38,848 nt of DNA, taken from NCBI GenBank assembly GCA_015521465.1, contig WAOD01000091.1, positions 1-38,848 of the forward strand. Reading direction: 5' to 3'. Source of the DNA: DHVE2 group archaeon. Lineage in GTDB: Archaea; Thermoplasmatota; Thermoplasmata; Thermoplasmatales; Aciduliprofundaceae. Every line of letters starts with the position of its first letter. Position 1 is the first letter of the stretch. The notes beneath the pieces were generated by a model. The model searched no databases and was not told where the DNA came from. It was given only the letters and a program-made list of their open reading frames with translations. Shown here piece by piece: positions 10,783 through 19,209 of the stretch. The position numbers and the translations under genes were made by a program.

Positions 10783-13338
10783 TTAAACCTTCCTTTTAAG
10801 CATCGTAAGCACTGAAGCTAATATGACAATAAGAAACTCAAAAAACAGGCCAAATTCAGGTACAGAAGGTACAGGTGTTGCAAGAACCTCGTTGCTCCCT
10901 TCACTCTCCCCACCGGACACAGACGCGGTTATGTAATAAGTATATGTTTCCCCGTTGACCACGTTAGTATCGTTGTACCAAAGCTGATGCCCAGAAACGT
11001 TTGCTATAGCAACACCGTTCCTGTACACCGTGTACCTCAAAATTTCAGAGGGCGCGTAAACGGGAGGATTCCATGTGAGATTCACGTAATCATCACCAGA
11101 ACTCGCACGCAAATTCTGGGGATGTGTAAGTACATTGCTCAGATTTTCAATTTTCAAAGGATACATGTCACGCGAAAGAGAGCTCCCGGAAATCGCATAT
11201 GGCCAATCCACTATACCATCGTGATTTTCATCGTTTGTATCGTTATTTAGAGCCCAATCTCTCCAGTAATTACCGATACCTGACGATGAGTTCCAGAAGT
11301 TATGCCATCCGTCATCTAAGGATTGAGAGATGCCTTTAAAAGAAGAGTTGGTTCCGGAGTTTAGATAGAAATAATTCAAAAATACAGAGTTCCCGCGACT
11401 CTGGTATATCGCCACGCCGTACCCGGAGTTGTTATAAAAGGTGTTATTTTCTATAACATTGCAATCTGAACCTTCACTTAAGTAGATTCCATCACCGCGA
11501 TTTTCTGAGATGTTGGAATTAACAATGTAATTGTAAGAGGAAAATCCCAGCATTATCCCCGAACCATTCACCACATTGGCACCATCTATTTTAACGTGGT
11601 TGGTACCTGCCATTATCACCTCTCCAAAAGTGCCAGATATAGTTCTGTAACTGATATCTTTCAGGTAAAGGATTTCATTTTCATTTACCGTGTTATTTGT
11701 GATTATATGCGTGTTCCAGTAGCTGACATTATCTCCGGATAGTAATATTCCTCCCCCCAAAAGCGCATTTTCACTCATGTTGAATTTCAGAGAATCAAAC
11801 AAATATATTCCTCTACGTAACGCAGTTACCTTGTTCAATGAAACATTGCCCTCTTCTGTGCTTTCAAAATACATTCCTGTTTTTGAAAATTTCACCGTGT
11901 TTTCTTTAATATTCACATCCCCTGAATACAGAATTTCAACTGCAGTGTCTAAGGAGGTTAAGTTATTATTTAACACGCTTACATTATATGATTGCTCGTA
12001 TTCAACTCCCACCTCTCCTTCAAATACACTGTTGAAAACAGAGACATTTTTCACGCCAAACCCGTACAGAGAGTATTTCTCATACCCAAATGAACTCACA
12101 TTGGAAATCGATACGTTATTTACATTTGATAAATACACCCCGTAACTGGAGCAGTAAGAAGTGTTCACTTCACCAATCTTCAAGTTTTTAGAATCGCCAA
12201 CTAAAATTCCCACATCAGCTCGCGTGGCATTAACATCAGAAATCTTCACATTGGAGGAATTTGCCACTATGACCTCCCCTGCACTTCCCGAATATGCAAC
12301 ATCTACCATGTTTGATATGTACTCCACCACCTTACCGTTGACTGTATTGTTTATCATATCGTGAGTGTTCCAGTAAGCATGGTTATCGCCGCTAATATAC
12401 ACTGAATCAAAGTACAATGTGTTGTTTTCTATGTGTATTTTTTCAGAAGATATTATATTTATCCCAAAATTACCGTTGCTGATAATGTTATTACCCGTAA
12501 CGCTGTTTTCTGATGATTTTGACAGAACAATACCATCCATATAGTTGTGTGCCACCTCATTTTTCAATATCTGGTTTAAGGTTGAGTTAAAAAGATATAT
12601 GCCATTGGCAGAGGAATATTTCACAGAATTATGGTCCAGAGTATTAAATTTTGAATCGTAAAGGGTTATTCCCCCTCCCAAAAAAATACCAGAACCTTCG
12701 TTTCCGTAAACGCTGTTATTAGCCAAGGTGTTATTATACGAGTATTCCATGATAATCCCGCAATTCGAATTTTGGGATACATTGTTACCACCCACGTAAT
12801 CTTCAAAAGAAGATGTAAGAGATATCCCGCTACCACCTGTTTCAGTTAAGCCGGTGGCATTGTTGTACATTACTGAATTGTTTACAACCTGAGAATATGA
12901 TGTGTTAACTAAAACTATTCCATTTGTGTTTCCGTAAACTGTATTATTCCTCACAATTCCGTTCTTCACATTGCCAAGAAAGATTCCAGATGTCCCATTT
13001 TTTAATGTGCAGTTTTCCACTATGAAATATGCCGTCGTGTTAATTATGTATATATCTGCCCCAGATTTGCCAGAACCTATGCTCCATCCTGAAATAATAT
13101 AAGGATTCTCTTTGGAGCCGTTTCCCGCAATTACCCCGTTAGATGCATTAAAATCTCCATCCCCGTAAATTTTTATAGGTAAATGAGCCGTAATTGACTT
13201 GATACTCCTAGATATTGTCGGCTTAACATGCTCGTGGGTTTCAACCGTGTTTCCATGGTAAGAAACACTCTGAGCCATAACACTGCCTGTAGAAAACAAA
13301 AACACCATCGCAATCAGCATTGCGGCTGTCCCTCTCAT
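10783..13338 (-). CDS. Secreted parallel beta-helix (NosD/CASH-like) surface protein with FN3 domain and C-terminal VPEF-TM-basic tail
   Basis: 851 aa; signal peptide, many 'NNTVxxNxxGIxLxxSxxNxVxNNxV' repeats, HNFWNSSSGIGNYWRDW, FN3 segment (PQNLRASSGDDYVNLTWNPP), C-terminus PVPSVPEFGLFFEFLIVILASVLTMLKRKV. Confidence 0.88.
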   Translation of the reverse strand: MRGTAAMLIAMVFLFSTGSVMAQSVSYHGNTVETHEHVKPTISRSIKSITAHLPIKIYGDGDFNASNGVIAGNGSKENPYIISGWSIGSGKSGADIYIINTTAYFIVENCTLKNGTSGIFLGNVKNGIVRNNTVYGNTNGIVLVNTSYSQVVNNSVMYNNATGLTETGGSGISLTSSFEDYVGGNNVSQNSNCGIIMEYSYNNTLANNSVYGNEGSGIFLGGGITLYDSKFNTLDHNSVKYSSANGIYLFNSTLNQILKNEVAHNYMDGIVLSKSSENSVTGNNIISNGNFGINIISSEKIHIENNTLYFDSVYISGDNHAYWNTHDMINNTVNGKVVEYISNMVDVAYSGSAGEVIVANSSNVKISDVNATRADVGILVGDSKNLKIGEVNTSYCSSYGVYLSNVNNVSISNVSSFGYEKYSLYGFGVKNVSVFNSVFEGEVGVEYEQSYNVSVLNNNLTSLDTAVEILYSGDVNIKENTVKFSKTGMYFESTEEGNVSLNKVTALRRGIYLFDSLKFNMSENALLGGGILLSGDNVSYWNTHIITNNTVNENEILYLKDISYRTISGTFGEVIMAGTNHVKIDGANVVNGSGIMLGFSSYNYIVNSNISENRGDGIYLSEGSDCNVIENNTFYNNSGYGVAIYQSRGNSVFLNYFYLNSGTNSSFKGISQSLDDGWHNFWNSSSGIGNYWRDWALNNDTNDENHDGIVDWPYAISGSSLSRDMYPLKIENLSNVLTHPQNLRASSGDDYVNLTWNPPVYAPSEILRYTVYRNGVAIANVSGHQLWYNDTNVVNGETYTYYITASVSGGESEGSNEVLATPVPSVPEFGLFFEFLIVILASVLTMLKRKV

Positions 13339-13503
13339 AATTGGTTATGCAACTATACCAATATAAATGTTTGGAATTCCCTTCACTAAGTTAAAAATCG
13401 ATAAAAACCAGGCGCGGGTAGTTTACATTAAGCCAGTGTTGTTATTACGAAAAATGATTATTACCAGACAAAAGTTAAATATGTCAAGAATAATTGAGCT
13501 ACC

Positions 13504-14352
13504 ATGGATATACTGTGCTTTCACTCAAATGCACAGCTTCGTAAGCAGATGAGTATGTATTTAGAGGAGATGGATTTCAATTTTGAATGTTTCGATCTGG
13601 ATGATACTTCTGTGATTGAAAACACAATAAGAATTGAGAATCCCCGAATAGTTCTGCTGGAGTTCAATAAGAATAATGTTGCGGATTATAAAAAGATATC
13701 CAATTTAGCATTCACAATCCCCCTAATAAAGTCAATTGATAGAGACATCGCCATAAACTTTGAAGAATGGGGTGTGGATTACATATTCACCGATACGGTA
13801 ACGCAGTTTAGAAGCTCGTTGATGAAAATTCTGATTAAAAACAAAGAATCGCTAAAACACCTTTTTAAAGATGAGAGAGTATTCAAGAACATAATTTATG
13901 GGTACAATTTTTCGTGGGGACACATGTACATTGCAAGTATGGAGCAGAGAGATGAAATTTTTTCACTTATTCCCGTGCTTAGCGAGCGCATAGAAATTTT
14001 TGTAGCGTTAAGGGAAAACCCGTATTTCTTGGAGGGAATACCCAACATCAGGGTGGTCTGGGTAACAGACATAGTGGGAAAAAACAGGATAAAACCGCAT
14101 AATTTGACAATAATAACCGATAACATAATAAAATTCCTGGAAAGCGGCGATAAAAAAATCGTTATAATTGACTGTATAGAATATCTTCTGCTTTACAACG
14201 ATTTCATAAACATAATGAGAAACGTGGAACTAATAAACAGCTATGCAATGGAAAATAACTCTCTGGTAATTCTCATTGTTGATAATGAAGCATATACAAC
14301 AAAAGAGTATTCTTTATTAAAGAGATACGCTATACTCTGGAAAGGAGCGTGA
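13504..14352 (+). CDS. Degenerate receiver-like domain fused to a DUF835-like domain
   Basis: N-terminus follows a receiver-fold pattern (MDILCFHSNAQLRKQM ... PRIVLLEFN ... GVDYIFTDTVTQFRSSLMKIL). The C-terminus (NIRVVWVTDI...IKPHNLTIITDNIIKFLESGDKKIVIIDCIEYLLLYNDFINIMRNVELINSYAMENNSLVILIVD) resembles DUF835. Confidence 0.65.
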   Translation: MDILCFHSNAQLRKQMSMYLEEMDFNFECFDLDDTSVIENTIRIENPRIVLLEFNKNNVADYKKISNLAFTIPLIKSIDRDIAINFEEWGVDYIFTDTVTQFRSSLMKILIKNKESLKHLFKDERVFKNIIYGYNFSWGHMYIASMEQRDEIFSLIPVLSERIEIFVALRENPYFLEGIPNIRVVWVTDIVGKNRIKPHNLTIITDNIIKFLESGDKKIVIIDCIEYLLLYNDFINIMRNVELINSYAMENNSLVILIVDNEAYTTKEYSLLKRYAILWKGA

Positions 14353-14357
14353 TTTAA

Positions 14358-15653
14358 ATGATACCAAAGGAAGTCGCCAAATTCTTTGAGAACGAGGGAG
14401 GGCACTCTCTAATAATCAAAGGGGAGCCGGGAAGCGGAAAGACCACGCTTGCACTGGAAATCTTAGAGCAATTTCGCAAAAAAAAGGAGGTCATGTACAT
14501 TTCCACAAGAGTTGCAGATTCCACATTGATTTCTCAGTTTCCCTGGGTAAAAGACATAGTAAGATACAAACCCCAAAAAAATAATGGTGAAATTAGTAGG
14601 AAACATCTCAACATGCTCGAAGGGCTCATAGAAGAGGGATTTGTAAAGGAAAATATCAGTTTTGATGGCGATGAAGCAATACTTGAAGTGGGCGAGTTGC
14701 TTCCTGAATTAGAAACTATTTACGACTTCGTTGCATCGCATAAAAATGCGCTTGTTTGTATAGATTCCATAGATGGATTGAGCGAAAAGTACGGAATTCC
14801 CCCTGAGAAGATTCTGTTTACCCTCCAAAAAGATATTGTGGAGTCTGGGCACGGCAGCATGATATTTGTGCTCGAGGAGACCAGCACCAGAGGAATTGAC
14901 TACTTAGCAGATGGAGTCATCAGCCTTTCCCACGAGGCAAAGAATAGGTTCTGGAAAAGAGTGCTCGTGATTCACAAGTTAAGAGGTGCAGTTATAGACA
15001 AGCCGAGGTATCTGTACACGCTTTCTGGTGGTCGATTCACGGCTTTAGACTACTCCTCATTTTCAATGGATTTGGCCACTCCAAATGTGGATTCTTTGAT
15101 ATCACTGCTTCAGGATTATTCACGGTACAGGTGTCTTAACTTTGAGCTTGGCGATGGTATTCCAAAAGAGCTTGTTGAATCACTGATAATCGCCATAGCC
15201 AAGTATTCTGGGAATGTGGTAGTAATACCTCCCCTGTTTTATCCCGGTGATTTGCTGGAAACGCAGGCCAAAAATTACGGCGTAGAAAACATGAATGTCG
15301 TGGGCTTTGGAAGCGACAAGCGAGAGATGTATTTAGAAGGCTCGGACATGCTTGTTGAACTTGCCTTTGACGTTTTAGAATATCACGCAGGTAAAAATTT
15401 CACCGTGGTAATCGGTGTGGATACAATGGCACACGTGTATAAAAATCTAAACGACCTTCCATCTCTGATTAACAACCTGAAACACCACGCCAAAGTGGTG
15501 CTATTATCTCCTGAAGGCTACAACGTGGGTGGCGGTATCGACTACACCATACACATGGACGTTATGGAAGACATACCTGTAATCATGGGCACGATTGCAT
15601 ATGGAATAACAAACCATGACCTGAAATCTCTAAAATTGCTACCGTTAGTATAG
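14358..15653 (+). CDS. GvpD/KaiC-like RecA-fold ATPase; intact N-terminal P-loop domain, second degenerate RecA-like half
   Basis: HSLIIKGEPGSGKTTLALEIL (Walker A), NALVCIDSIDGLSEK (Walker B-like). The C-terminal half has FTVVIGVDTMAHV but no GxxxxGK[ST]. Confidence 0.78.
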   Translation: MIPKEVAKFFENEGGHSLIIKGEPGSGKTTLALEILEQFRKKKEVMYISTRVADSTLISQFPWVKDIVRYKPQKNNGEISRKHLNMLEGLIEEGFVKENISFDGDEAILEVGELLPELETIYDFVASHKNALVCIDSIDGLSEKYGIPPEKILFTLQKDIVESGHGSMIFVLEETSTRGIDYLADGVISLSHEAKNRFWKRVLVIHKLRGAVIDKPRYLYTLSGGRFTALDYSSFSMDLATPNVDSLISLLQDYSRYRCLNFELGDGIPKELVESLIIAIAKYSGNVVVIPPLFYPGDLLETQAKNYGVENMNVVGFGSDKREMYLEGSDMLVELAFDVLEYHAGKNFTVVIGVDTMAHVYKNLNDLPSLINNLKHHAKVVLLSPEGYNVGGGIDYTIHMDVMEDIPVIMGTIAYGITNHDLKSLKLLPLV

Positions 15654-15655
15654 AG

Positions 15656-15994
15656 GTGATTCACATAGACAAAAGTACCGCATGGGAGATTCTCCAGCAC
15701 ATTTCGGACCAATATTCAATCAGAATACTCAGGGCTACGCTGCACAGGCCAATGGACGCCATATCTCTGAGCAACCAGCTGGGAATCCCTATTGCGGTAT
15801 GCTACAGGAGAATAAAAGAACTTGAAAAGCTGGGTCTGATAAAAAAGGAGGGAAAAAAGCTAACATCCAAGGGAAAATGGATAAATCTTTACAAGGCCAA
15901 TGTGAAAAACGCGGAGGTGAAGATGGTTGATGGAAAAATCGTTTTAAAGCTCACCTTCCGCTGGGGTAAGGAGGAAGAGATAGAGGTGGAATAG
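15656..15994 (+). CDS. Winged-helix (ArsR-like) DNA-binding protein
   Basis: AISLSNQLGIPIAVCYRRIKELEKLGLIKKEGKKLTSKGKWINLYKA. Overlapped with the preceding ATPase; exact start uncertain (GTG at 15656). Confidence 0.75.
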   Translation: MIHIDKSTAWEILQHISDQYSIRILRATLHRPMDAISLSNQLGIPIAVCYRRIKELEKLGLIKKEGKKLTSKGKWINLYKANVKNAEVKMVDGKIVLKLTFRWGKEEEIEVE

Positions 15995-16451
15995 CGTGCT
16001 TTGTCCATACTCTCATGGATATCGCTATGGGAATTAAAACGATTAGCCATATCGCGAGTCCGTGAATAAATCCAGCATGATTGGCACTGAATTCTGTGGT
16101 ATATACTGGATAATACAGTGCAAGAGTATCTCCCTCATAGTAGAGATCCATTATGAGATGTGTCCAAGTACTCGCTAAAATAATCACCCCTGCATCTATT
16201 AAATTTCTGCTCTTTATCACTATGCCCGCAAACACTATTGCAAGTGGCATCTCAATGAGAAAGAATAGGTTATGTGTGTAATTCTTGTTTACTAAATGGG
16301 CACCATCTATTATCAGCTCCATAATCACAGCTGCAAGCACGATTTTCTCTTTATGCTCTTTCCAGTACGGATAAATGATAATGGTAGCTATTATTGCAAA
16401 CAGCACGTGAAGAATTCCGTCTAAGATCCCGGGAAATGTTAGCTCAAACAT
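15951..16451 (-). CDS. Small multi-TM protein, possibly YdjM/DUF457-like putative membrane-bound hydrolase
   Basis: Hydrophobic segments with MELIIDGAHLVNKNYTHNLFFL and ASTWTHLIMDLYYEGD His/Asp motifs. Its 3' end overlaps the convergent wHTH gene by 44 nt. Confidence 0.6.
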   Translation of the reverse strand: MFELTFPGILDGILHVLFAIIATIIIYPYWKEHKEKIVLAAVIMELIIDGAHLVNKNYTHNLFFLIEMPLAIVFAGIVIKSRNLIDAGVIILASTWTHLIMDLYYEGDTLALYYPVYTTEFSANHAGFIHGLAIWLIVLIPIAISMRVWTKHAIPPLSLPPYPSGR

Positions 16452-16575
16452 ATTTATTAGTTCTATAGCCCTATAAAAAACACTTTTCCCGTAAAAATCA
16501 AACTAGATATTCACATTCTCGCATTTAATTTTCATTTGCGATAATCACAATGCAAAATATTTAAATAAAGGTGAG

Positions 16576-16935
16576 ATGGTATATAATATGAATGGTGAGC
16601 TGGAGCAAATAATGAAGATACTCTCAGATGGCTATGCCATAAAAATTTTAACTGCAAGTTATAAAGAAGAGAAAAGCGCGATAGAACTCAGCCAGGAGCT
16701 CCAGGTGCCCATAGCCGCTTGTTATCGTAGATTGCATGCCCTGCAGACCATTGGATTTATGGATGTTAAAGAAAAAACAAACAGCAAGGGAAAGAAAATT
16801 AAGTACTACAATTCCATCATAAAAAAAGTGAGCATTAACATAGAAGCAAACACCATTGAGATTAGAATCGATGACAAATACGGGAACACAAAAGTTTACA
16901 GGGGAAAGATAATTGCAAAGGGGTATGGAAAATGA
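16576..16935 (+). CDS. Winged-helix DNA-binding protein, paralog of 15656-15994
   Basis: AIELSQELQVPIAACYRRLHALQTIGFMDVKEKTNSKGKKIKYYNS aligns by eye along its length with the 15656 protein. Confidence 0.75.
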   Translation: MVYNMNGELEQIMKILSDGYAIKILTASYKEEKSAIELSQELQVPIAACYRRLHALQTIGFMDVKEKTNSKGKKIKYYNSIIKKVSINIEANTIEIRIDDKYGNTKVYRGKIIAKGYGK

Positions 16936-17468
16936 ATCCCGAAGAAGTAATCAAGAAAATAGAGGCGGGGAAAGTAACCGTGGTGGAATGTTCAAAAATG
17001 CCCATTGCGGAGTTAAATTATCGGATAATAAAACACCTGGTCACAGTTAGAAAAGCCAGGATTTTATTTATATCCGTGGAAAAACCCCATCAATATATGA
17101 CATATATACTCAGCATGCACAAGGTACCCCAGAGAAGCATAACTTACGTGGACATAAACAAAAACTCAAGGGTTCGCTTTCCCCTCACATCAAAGGACAT
17201 GAAAAACGTAAAGATAGGTGGATTTTTAAAGCGCGATTTCATAGCATTGAGAGATTACGAATACATTATAATTGATAACGTTGAATTTTTGAGCCATTTC
17301 TGGAGCGCAGAAAACCTATTGGAGTTCCTGAAGTCAGTAATATTATCCGCGAAGGAGCATGGATGCGGTGTGCTCATGCCCGTAACAGGAGCAAGGGCAG
17401 ACGTGTGCGAGTACCTTGGAAAAGAATGTGACGTTAAGTTAAAAGTCAGCAATGAGGTGAGAACATGA
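16932..17468 (+). CDS. Degenerate RecA/KaiC-like protein lacking Walker A
   Basis: Overlaps the wHTH stop (ATGA). RILFISVEKPHQYMTYIL and YEYIIIDNVEFLSHFWSAENLLEFLKSVILSAKEHGCGVLMPV fit a RecA-like core; no GxxxxGK[ST]. Confidence 0.55.
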   Translation: MNPEEVIKKIEAGKVTVVECSKMPIAELNYRIIKHLVTVRKARILFISVEKPHQYMTYILSMHKVPQRSITYVDINKNSRVRFPLTSKDMKNVKIGGFLKRDFIALRDYEYIIIDNVEFLSHFWSAENLLEFLKSVILSAKEHGCGVLMPVTGARADVCEYLGKECDVKLKVSNEVRT

Positions 17469-18118
17469 GGATTAAAAGCGGCATACCCGGACTTGATCCA
17501 CTCATGGAAGGGGGATTCGTTGACCCGTCCATAGTACTGGTAAATGGTCCTCCAGGAGCAGGAAAGAGCATATTTTCCCTGCAGTACCTCATGTACGGGG
17601 TCTCCCAGGGCGAAAGAGGATTGTACATAACAACCCTCAGCGAGAAGTTTGAATGGATGGCGCGGTTTATGAGCGATTTTGAATTTTTTAAAAGAGAGTA
17701 CTTTGAAGACAACATGCTAATTTACGAAGACATCTCAGATAAGATCAAAACCGAAAGCAGCACCTTAATAAGATCTCTGATGGACACAATAACTGAAACT
17801 ATGCCAAAACGCATAGTGATAGACCCAGTAAATCCTCTGAGAGAATATATGCCTAACTATCGGGAATTTCTTTTTGACTTAGTAGACATGCTGAAAAAAT
17901 GGGGGGCCACGGTGATAATGACTTCTGAGCAAGACTTCAAAACCGAGGAGGAAAGGTACATGGCAGATGGCATAATAGAATTGATGATGAAAACTGAGGG
18001 AGATGTTATAAGAAGATATATAAGAATAATAAAAATGAGGGGGACAAACCATAGCCTATCAGTGCATCCAATGTCAATAACCGAATCTGGCATCTCCGTG
18101 TTAAAGGCAAATTTCTAA
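17465..18118 (+). CDS. KaiC-like RecA-superfamily ATPase (single domain)
   Basis: RIKSGIPGLDPLMEGGFVDPSIVLVNGPPGAGKSIFSLQYLMYG (Walker A), RIVIDPVNPLREYM (Walker B-like), DGIIELMMKTEGDVIRRYIRIIKMRGTNHS. Confidence 0.9.
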   Translation: MRIKSGIPGLDPLMEGGFVDPSIVLVNGPPGAGKSIFSLQYLMYGVSQGERGLYITTLSEKFEWMARFMSDFEFFKREYFEDNMLIYEDISDKIKTESSTLIRSLMDTITETMPKRIVIDPVNPLREYMPNYREFLFDLVDMLKKWGATVIMTSEQDFKTEEERYMADGIIELMMKTEGDVIRRYIRIIKMRGTNHSLSVHPMSITESGISVLKANF

Positions 18119-18996
18119 ATACTTTGCCCGGTTATTTTCGTGTACATCTCCTCGTAAAGCTTTGCCACTTTTTCAATCATATCATCGGGAAGAGGCGGGA
18201 TATCCGGTTCATCTATACCCTTTTCCCTTGCATTTACAAGCTCTGAATAATAACCTATTTCACGATAATACTGCCTCACAAATTCTTTGCTAAGCTGCTT
18301 GATTTCTCCATTTTCATACGCCTTCTTGTCCCACCACCTATCCTCGTCCATTGTCCCGAATGTATCTACCACGTAAATCTCTCTATCTCTACCAAGAGCA
18401 AGTTCCTTTTTCCCATCAACGTGTATTAGCCCCCTTCTTTCTACCTCTTTTTGTATTATTTCATCCACCTTCATCACTATTTCTTTTATTTCTTCAATAT
18501 CCTCTCTGGTCAACCCCCCAATTTCCATAGCCTTTTCAAAATCAACTTTTCTATCATACTCCTCAAATTTGGTAGTTATCTCGAATAAAGGCTCCGGTAA
18601 TGGTTCCCCGTACTCTGGCTCTCTTGTGTAACCAAGGTCTTTATAATTCACCTTTCCCTTCTTTATACGGTCATAAAGGGAGCCGGCAAGATAATAACGC
18701 GTTATGAATTCAAGGGGAATTAGATACTCAGAATCATTTTTATCGGCTTTGTTAACAATTTTGAATTTCTTAACTATCATTGTTGTCCCATTGCATTCTT
18801 TGAAATGGTTCTTTATTCCATAATCCCCTATCTTGCTGAACCAGAAAGCTGCAGTTTTGCACAGTATCTCCCCCTTGCGTGGCACGGATGATGGAATTAT
18901 CTTGTCAAAAACAGATATATTATCCGTGAATTCAAATACTAACTCATTCCCAGCATCGTACACCTTTTTAACCTTCCCTTCCCGTATGAGTTCCAT
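18115..18996 (-). CDS. purC: Phosphoribosylaminoimidazole-succinocarboxamide synthase (SAICAR synthetase)
   Basis: MELIREGKVKKVYDAGNELVFEFTDNISVFDKIIPSSVPRKGEILCKTAAFWF, GLIHVDGKKELALGRDREIYVVDTFGTMDEDRWW. Start placed at MELIREG (18996). Confidence 0.93.
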   Translation of the reverse strand: MELIREGKVKKVYDAGNELVFEFTDNISVFDKIIPSSVPRKGEILCKTAAFWFSKIGDYGIKNHFKECNGTTMIVKKFKIVNKADKNDSEYLIPLEFITRYYLAGSLYDRIKKGKVNYKDLGYTREPEYGEPLPEPLFEITTKFEEYDRKVDFEKAMEIGGLTREDIEEIKEIVMKVDEIIQKEVERRGLIHVDGKKELALGRDREIYVVDTFGTMDEDRWWDKKAYENGEIKQLSKEFVRQYYREIGYYSELVNAREKGIDEPDIPPLPDDMIEKVAKLYEEMYTKITGQSI

Positions 18997-19025
18997 GCTC
19001 GTGCATTGTAAAAACAAATAAAAAG

Positions 19026-19184
19026 TTAACTATTAGCCAACCCCTTCAAGTAGCTATACACCTGCTGTAGATAATTCTTCATTTCTTCTATCTCACGCTC
19101 CATATTTTCAATCTTCTCGTTCATATCCATTATCTTTTTCTCAAGCTCTCCAACCTTTTTTACCATATCCTCATCCGCAACCAT
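19026..19184 (-). CDS. Small coiled-coil protein (52 aa)
   Basis: MVADEDMVKKVGELEKKIMDMNEKIENMEREIEEMKNYLQQVYSYLKGLANS*; upstream GGAGGTGATGAAAT Shine-Dalgarno context; heptad-like pattern. Not in the supplied ORF track. Confidence 0.6.
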   Translation of the reverse strand: MVADEDMVKKVGELEKKIMDMNEKIENMEREIEEMKNYLQQVYSYLKGLANS

Positions 19185-19209
19185 ATTTCATCACCTCCAT
19201 ACATATTTA

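Noticed and set aside
13504-18118. Interpretation as a gas-vesicle operon because of the GvpD-like ATPase
   Set aside because: No GvpA/GvpF/GvpN-like structural genes nearby; GvpD-like P-loop proteins also occur outside gas-vesicle loci.
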